Shown here: piece after piece, positions 59,465 through 64,000 of the stretch
Layout of the letters: every line of letters begins with the position of its first letter
Position numbering within the stretch: the stretch's first letter is position 1
Assembly: GCF_021083185.1 (NCBI RefSeq)
Contig: NZ_JAIGQB010000006.1
Coordinates: 124,001-188,000, forward strand
Source: Nocardioides furvisabuli
Lineage (GTDB): Bacteria > Actinomycetota > Actinomycetes > Propionibacteriales > Nocardioidaceae
Length of the DNA stretch: 64,000 nucleotides
Direction: 5' to 3'
The notes under the pieces: generated by a model
Told to the model about the DNA's origin: nothing
Databases searched by the model: none
Seen by the model: only the letters and a program-made list of their open reading frames with translations
Translations under genes and position numbers: made by a program

Positions 59465-62400
59465 TCAGCGGCGGATCCGGAACCTCAGCTTGTCCCGGCT
59501 CGGAGCCACCGCGTCGGTGCCGCGGTAGATGACGACGAGCGTGTGCTTGCCGGCACCGTAGTTCTTCCGGACCGTCATCACTGCACGGCCCTCGCGGATC
59601 TTCCGCGAGCCGACGCGCTTGCCGTCGATGCGGAAGATGACCTTGCCCCGCAGGGCCCGGTTCTCCGTCTTGACCTTGCCGATCACCGTGAAGTCGTTGC
59701 CGACACGGGGACGCTTCGGGGAGACCTTGGCCTTCGTCGTCGAGTCATAGGTCGGCGTGGGCGTCGGCGTGGGCGTCGGCGTGGGCGTCGGCGTGGGCGT
59801 CGGCGTGGGCGTCGGCGTGGGCGTGGGCGTGGGCGCCGGAGTGGCGCACACCTGGACCTTCACGTCGTCGACGTACCAGCCGTCGATGCCGTTGCAGCCG
59901 TCGCGGCCCATGTCGAAGCGGAACTTCACCGACGCACCCTTCGACGCGATCGCGCCGAGGTCGATGATCGACGTGCCCCACGAACCCTTGAGCTGGCCGC
60001 CGTCGGTGCCCGTCCAGGCGGGCTCGCCGCCCATCGGGCCCTGACGTGAGTCCAGCTCGCCGCCGGGCGCGTTGAACAGGTAGGCGTCGGCCGGGACGAG
60101 CTCGAAGTCGCCCCCGTCGACACTCACCTTCACGTTGCCGCCGTCCCACGTCGCCTCGGTGGCGACGTAGTGGTCGAACGACATCCGCGGGGTGGTGCCC
60201 TGGGGGACCGTGATGGCGGGCGTGATCAGGCCGTTGCGGCTCGTGATGTCACCCGCTCCGCCGGAGCAGTCGCCCGCAACGGGGTCGGGGCCGAAGGCCA
60301 CGCCACCGGCGTGACCGCCAGGCGCGTCGTTCGACGCCTCCCATGCGTAGCCCGAAGCCTCGGGGAACCCGAGCTCCTCGTCCTGGGTCCAACCCGCCAG
60401 ACCGTCCTCGAAGTCCTCCGAGAAGACCGTCTGGGTGGTGGTGCCGTTGCCGCAGTCGAGCGTGGGAGCACCCTTGGCCAGCAGCGGCTGCCAGTCGCAC
60501 TGCTCCGTCGGGTCCATGCGCAGCTCGGTCTCGGCGATGACGTCCTTGAGGTAGACGCAGTCGGCCTCCTCGAGCCCGCCGAAGGTCTCCGGGTCGACAA
60601 CGCCGCCGTCGGAGCCGTCGGCCTGCTGCGGGTCACCCAGGGTGACCACCTCGAGGCTGCGGCCCTGGAGCACCTCGCACGAGGCCTCGAGGCCGTCGGC
60701 CAGGTCCGGGAAGTAGGACGCCGGCGTCAGGTAGTTGGTCTGGGTGTGCCAGAACAGCCACGCTGCCTTGTCCAGGCCGATGCCGGTGCCCTGACCGTCC
60801 ATGCCGTCCACCAGCAGGGCGAACGTGCGGTTGACCACGCCGGAGTTGGAGTGGACGCCGCCGGCGTCGTCGCTGGTGCAGTGGTACTCCTCGTCCGAGA
60901 CCTTGCCCGGGTCGCCGTAGCAGTTGGGGCTCCACATGTCACGGATCGCACCGCCGAAGGCCGGGTCGGACTCGCCGGACAGCCACCGGTAGGTCTCGTC
61001 GGTGTCAGCGGCAACGGCCTGCGTGGTGAAGCTGACCGGCTCGCCGGCGGACTTGAACTTCGCGCCGTCCTCGAGAGTGACCATCACGCCGTAGATGTCG
61101 GCGGAGCCGGACATCGAGATCGGCGCACGACCGGCGACGATGTCGCCCACGACGATGCCCTCGGCGCCAGCGGCCTCGGCATTGGCGGCCTTGGTGCCGA
61201 AGGTGCAGGCGCCGCGGTCGACGTAGACCCAGTTGCCGGCGATGGCGCCGGCGTTGGTGAACGCCAGGCAGCCGTTGCCCGTCGAGTTGTCAGCGCTTCC
61301 GTCGGGCAGGGTGCCCGTGCCGTCCACGCCGACGACCGCGGTGCCGGTCACCGGGGTCTGCCCGATGGTCGGCCCGAAGGAGGCGGGCGCTGCGGTGCAC
61401 GGTCCTGCCACGTTCTCAGGAGCGGTGATCGCCATCGTGATGTCGGACCGCGTGTAGTCCGAGCACAGGCCGGGCGTGCGGTAGACGGGGTCGCCCGGCG
61501 TCTCGCCGCCCTCGTTCTGACGCTTGTTGAGCATGTCGACGGTCTCGCCCCAGATGTCGGAGTAGGCCTCGTTCATCGCGCCGGACTGCCACTGGTAGAT
61601 CAGGCCCGAGGTCGACTCGGTGTAGGCGTGACCCCACTCGTGGGCGACGGTGTCGTCACCGGTCACGCCCGTGCAGTAGTTGGTCGAGAAGCCGTTCCAG
61701 TTGGCGTTGGGGCAGCTGATCCGCGGGTCGTTGTTGATGGTGTACATCGGGCCGCTGTTGCCGTCCCAGCTGTTGTAGCCGAACGTGTTGCGGAAGAGCC
61801 AGTAGGACTCCGAGGCGCCGAGGGCCTCGTTCTGCTGGTCCTCGGTCATGTCGCCGGGGAAGGCTTCGCCCTCGCTCCATACGCGGTCGTAACCGTAGGG
61901 CGCCTCCTGCTGGGCTTCGTAGACGTGGCGCTCGAGCGCGTGCGCCATCATCGACCAGCGGTTGAGCGGCTTGCCGGTGGCGGCGTCGATGATCAGCGAC
62001 TCGCGGATGGTGGCCTTGTTCCAGACCTCCACGGCCCAGGCAAGGCGGGCCTCGCCGTCGATGCCGCGCGTGCTGCCCGTGCGGTAGACGGTGAGCTCGG
62101 CGTTGCGGACCGTGAGGCCGTCGCGGTAACCGGCGGGTCCGCCGTCCTCGTGGCCGGAAGGCTTGGCCTTGACGGCGGCGAGGGCCTTCTCCGACGCCTG
62201 CGCCTTGGACAGGCGCGGCGCCACGTCGAGCGAGAGGCCGGGTGCGGCGAAGCCGTTGACCGACGTGAGGTCGCCCTCACGGTCCACGTGCGCCTTCACC
62301 TCGGCGGCGAAGACCGGCACGCCCCGATAGGACTGCTCGAAGGTGACCGACCAGCCGGCCTTGTCGGCGTAGACCTCGGTCTGCGTCAGCTCGCCGGCCC

Positions 62401-62716
62401 GGGCGCCGAAGGCGCCTGCGAACTTGTCGAGGTAGGTCGTGGCCTTCTCGATGGCTCCCTGGCGCCCCTCAGCGGCGACTCCGGGGAGCAGGTCGGGGTT
62501 GGTGCCCAGGGCGCGGACGAAGCCGACGCGTCCGGTGGCTGGGTTTGCTCGCAGGTCCACGGACCCGGAGGCGGCATCGCGGAGTCGGCTGACGACCGAC
62601 GGGTCCGCTTGGCTGGAAGGCGCGGCCTGCGCGCCGACCAGCGGCTGGACTGCGAGCCCAGCGGCGATGAGTGTCAGGCCCAGGGACAGTCCCTGGCCTC
62701 GAGTGAGTCGCTTCAA
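59465..62716 (-). CDS. Secreted M4 (thermolysin-family) metallopeptidase with PA insert and C-terminal repeats
   Basis: 1083 residues from a TTG at 62716, favoured by GAGAGG eight bases upstream and a clean signal peptide (SLGLTLIAAGLAVQPLVGAQA); an ATG at 62773 would add 19 residues. Domains: propeptide (FTP-like) to about 250; catalytic HEWGHAYTE near 357, NEAYSDIWGE near 380 and HSNSGVVNRTF near 620, all thermolysin-type. A PA (protease-associated) domain is inserted at about 460-560. Residues 765-955 look like an immune-inhibitor-A/MAM-type beta domain (EDFEDGLAGW ... GWYVDDVKV). A Pro-Thr repeat linker (960-990) leads to an Ig-like domain ending in FRIRR. It is probably secreted for nutrition. 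Confidence 0.9.
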   Translation of the reverse strand: MKRLTRGQGLSLGLTLIAAGLAVQPLVGAQAAPSSQADPSVVSRLRDAASGSVDLRANPATGRVGFVRALGTNPDLLPGVAAEGRQGAIEKATTYLDKFAGAFGARAGELTQTEVYADKAGWSVTFEQSYRGVPVFAAEVKAHVDREGDLTSVNGFAAPGLSLDVAPRLSKAQASEKALAAVKAKPSGHEDGGPAGYRDGLTVRNAELTVYRTGSTRGIDGEARLAWAVEVWNKATIRESLIIDAATGKPLNRWSMMAHALERHVYEAQQEAPYGYDRVWSEGEAFPGDMTEDQQNEALGASESYWLFRNTFGYNSWDGNSGPMYTINNDPRISCPNANWNGFSTNYCTGVTGDDTVAHEWGHAYTESTSGLIYQWQSGAMNEAYSDIWGETVDMLNKRQNEGGETPGDPVYRTPGLCSDYTRSDITMAITAPENVAGPCTAAPASFGPTIGQTPVTGTAVVGVDGTGTLPDGSADNSTGNGCLAFTNAGAIAGNWVYVDRGACTFGTKAANAEAAGAEGIVVGDIVAGRAPISMSGSADIYGVMVTLEDGAKFKSAGEPVSFTTQAVAADTDETYRWLSGESDPAFGGAIRDMWSPNCYGDPGKVSDEEYHCTSDDAGGVHSNSGVVNRTFALLVDGMDGQGTGIGLDKAAWLFWHTQTNYLTPASYFPDLADGLEASCEVLQGRSLEVVTLGDPQQADGSDGGVVDPETFGGLEEADCVYLKDVIAETELRMDPTEQCDWQPLLAKGAPTLDCGNGTTTQTVFSEDFEDGLAGWTQDEELGFPEASGYAWEASNDAPGGHAGGVAFGPDPVAGDCSGGAGDITSRNGLITPAITVPQGTTPRMSFDHYVATEATWDGGNVKVSVDGGDFELVPADAYLFNAPGGELDSRQGPMGGEPAWTGTDGGQLKGSWGTSIIDLGAIASKGASVKFRFDMGRDGCNGIDGWYVDDVKVQVCATPAPTPTPTPTPTPTPTPTPTPTPTPTPTPTYDSTTKAKVSPKRPRVGNDFTVIGKVKTENRALRGKVIFRIDGKRVGSRKIREGRAVMTVRKNYGAGKHTLVVIYRGTDAVAPSRDKLRFRIRR
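59749..59838. repeat. 12-bp tandem repeat coding for a Pro-Thr linker
   Basis: The unit GCGTCGGCGTGG is repeated five times from 59761 to 59820, with partial copies on both sides. On the coding (minus) strand it gives (PT)n. Length could change by slippage without breaking the frame, as the unit is a multiple of three. Confidence 0.85.
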
Positions 62717-62917
62717 CTGCGTGACCTCTCCTTCTGCACCCGAGATCCGAGCTCGAGTGATCTGGGACACCATAAGAAGGACGTCCGACTTTCGGGAAGG
62801 GACGACCGACTATCGGGCGCAAACTTCCGCCTCAGGGGTGTAGTCGCCCTCGATGTGGACGCGCGCAGCAACACGACACGCACTCGTGTGGTCCCTGTGA
62901 CTGGTGTGACGTGGCCG

Positions 62918-62923
62918 TAGGGT
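62918..62923 (+). promoter_or_regulatory. -10 hexamer TAGGGT, probable leaderless ftsK
   Basis: TAGGGT ends six bases before the ATG at 62930 with no Shine-Dalgarno. Confidence 0.55.
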
Positions 62924-62929
62924 CGGCCC

Positions 62930-64000
62930 ATGGCGACCCGTACGTCTTCCCCGCCGGGGTCGCGGAGCTCGAGCACGTCTGGAACCAAGCGCACCACCAA
63001 GGGTTCGAGCACCCGATCACGGAGTACCGGCAACAACAAACGCTCCTCCTCTTCGTCCGCGAAGGGGCGGAGCCGCTCGAGCGCGTCCTCGCGCCGACCC
63101 GCATCGCGTCCTGCGCCCCGCGCCGTGCGCAACGGGCCGGGGCCGGTCGCACGCTCGTTCGGTGCGATCGGTCGCGGTGTGGCCGCCGTGTGGCTGGGCC
63201 TGGCCCACGCCCTCGGAGCGCTCGCCCGTTCGATCGGGCAGTCGGCGCGTGACCTCGACCCCGAGCACCGCCGCGACGGAGTGGGCCTGTTCCTCTTCGG
63301 CCTCGCCACGGTCGCGGCGGCCGCCGTGTGGTGGCAGCTGCCCGGCGGAGTGATGGACTTCGCCCGCTCGGTGACCGCCGGCGCGGTCGGCAAGGTCGGC
63401 TGGCTCGTGCCGCTGTTCCTCGTCTGGGCCGGGTGGCGCACGCTGCGCGACCCCGAGCGCAACGGCCCCGCCGGTCGCCAGGTGATCGGCTGGTCGGCCT
63501 TCGCGCTGGGCCTGCTCGGCATCGTGCACATCGCCAACGGCAACCCGCAGCCGGTGCTCGGCGACGCCTCGAACCTCCAGGAGGCGGGCGGCGCGGTCGG
63601 CTACGTCACCTCGAGCCTGCTGCTCGACCTCATGCAGACGCCGTACGTCGTGGTGCCGCTGCTGGTGCTGCTGGCGACCTTCGGCATCCTCATCATCACC
63701 GCCACGCCGGTCTACCAGGTCCCGGCGCGCCTCGCCGCGCTGCGCGACCAGGCGCTGGGCCGCACCCACGCCGAGCCCGAGGCCGAGCAGCCCACCAAGC
63801 CGGTGCGCACCCGCCGCCGCTCGGCGCTCGACGACGAGGTCGACCCCGAGATGGGCGACCCGGCCTACGACAGCCCGGTGCTGTCGGACCGCGAGCTCAA
63901 GAAGCGTCGCAAGAACAAGCCTGCGGCCGAGGAGCCGTTCGAGGACTACGGCATCGACCTCTTCGCCGACGCCCCCACCGAGGTCAGCCCGGCCGTGCCG
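62930..64000 (+). CDS. ftsK: FtsK/SpoIIIE DNA translocase, N-terminal part (runs off window edge)
   Basis: The frame is open from the ATG at 62930 to the window end (357 codons). A Ser/Arg/Lys-rich N-terminal tail of about 80 residues precedes four hydrophobic segments: GVGLFLFGLATVAAAAVWW, VGWLVPLFLVWAGW, VIGWSAFALGLLGIVHIA and VVVPLLVLLATFGILIITAT. This N-domain layout, followed by an acidic/basic linker (RRRSALDDEVD, ELKKRRKNK), is that of FtsK, which anchors to the septum and clears chromosomes at division. The motor domain lies beyond the window. Position near rnj and dapA fits actinobacterial gene order. Confidence 0.9.
   Translation, partial: MATRTSSPPGSRSSSTSGTKRTTKGSSTRSRSTGNNKRSSSSSAKGRSRSSASSRRPASRPAPRAVRNGPGPVARSFGAIGRGVAAVWLGLAHALGALARSIGQSARDLDPEHRRDGVGLFLFGLATVAAAAVWWQLPGGVMDFARSVTAGAVGKVGWLVPLFLVWAGWRTLRDPERNGPAGRQVIGWSAFALGLLGIVHIANGNPQPVLGDASNLQEAGGAVGYVTSSLLLDLMQTPYVVVPLLVLLATFGILIITATPVYQVPARLAALRDQALGRTHAEPEAEQPTKPVRTRRRSALDDEVDPEMGDPAYDSPVLSDRELKKRRKNKPAAEEPFEDYGIDLFADAPTEVSPAVP

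Noticed and set aside
59749..59838. CRISPR-like repeat array
   Set aside because: Units are 12 bp and contiguous with no spacers, and they code for a linker.
59757..60044. Gly-Val repeat reading frame opposite the M4 protease
   Set aside because: It is only the complement of the Pro-Thr repeat; no start signal or conserved part.

Overview
The window is about 64 kb of very GC-rich DNA with short intergenic gaps, frequent GTG/TTG starts and many stop/start overlaps. Gene content and order point to a high-GC actinobacterium, most likely of the Nocardioides type (inference). Two blocks follow actinobacterial housekeeping synteny: lpdA-sucB-(TIGR01777)-lipB-lipA-DUF4191-RDD-glnA with pepA and gcvT, and thyA-folA-(gntR)-dapA-rnj ... 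ftsK. Between and before them lie accessory clusters. No rRNA, tRNA, insertion sequence, phage gene or CRISPR array was found.

Layout. 1-5.2 kb: a redox cluster with a DUF3179 lipoprotein (cut by the window edge), a TlpA-type thioredoxin lipoprotein, an AhpD-like protein, and an operon of ECF sigma factor, zinc anti-sigma factor, MerA-like flavoprotein and a second FAD oxidoreductase. 5.1-7.3 kb: two TVP38/DedA-like membrane proteins around a CDP-alcohol phosphatidyltransferase. 7.4-11.4 kb: a YnjBCD-type ABC importer. 11.5-20.7 kb: phosphoketolase, acetate kinase, two universal stress proteins, a Ca2+/Mn2+-type P-type ATPase and a Na+/Ca2+ exchanger family protein, which looks like a hypoxia/dormancy island. 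21-31 kb: glnA, RDD, DUF4191, lipA, remnants of a decayed ABC transporter, a nitroreductase, a lipoprotein, an SRPBCC protein, NfeD/SPFH, lipB and a TIGR01777 epimerase. 31-38 kb: a fused heterodimer-like ABC exporter, sucB and lpdA. 38-46 kb: pepA, gcvT, hypotheticals, a glycosyltransferase, a methyltransferase, thyA-folA-gntR. 46-50 kb: Nudix, nucleotidyltransferase, dapA, rnj. 50-59.4 kb: a GAF histidine kinase, cydA-cydB-cydDC and divergent blaI/M56 peptidase genes. 59.5-64 kb: a large secreted M4 protease and the start of ftsK.

Four regulatory patterns connect these genes. (1) GGAA(G/T)-N19-GTT elements precede the TlpA lipoprotein, the AhpD-like gene, the ECF sigma operon and the YnjB-like gene, suggesting an ECF-controlled thiol/envelope regulon. 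(2) Two tandem BlaI/MecI-like dyads lie in the 109-bp gap between cydA and blaI, suggesting that a BlaI/M56 pair controls cytochrome bd. (3) DosR/DevR-like boxes lie in front of the stress proteins and the P-type ATPase. (4) A complete four-half-site GlnR box lies upstream of glnA. Eleven genes have a TANNNT -10 hexamer 6-8 nt before the start codon and no Shine-Dalgarno, so they are probably leaderless. All functional statements come from reading the sequence and recalled family knowledge; no database search was run.
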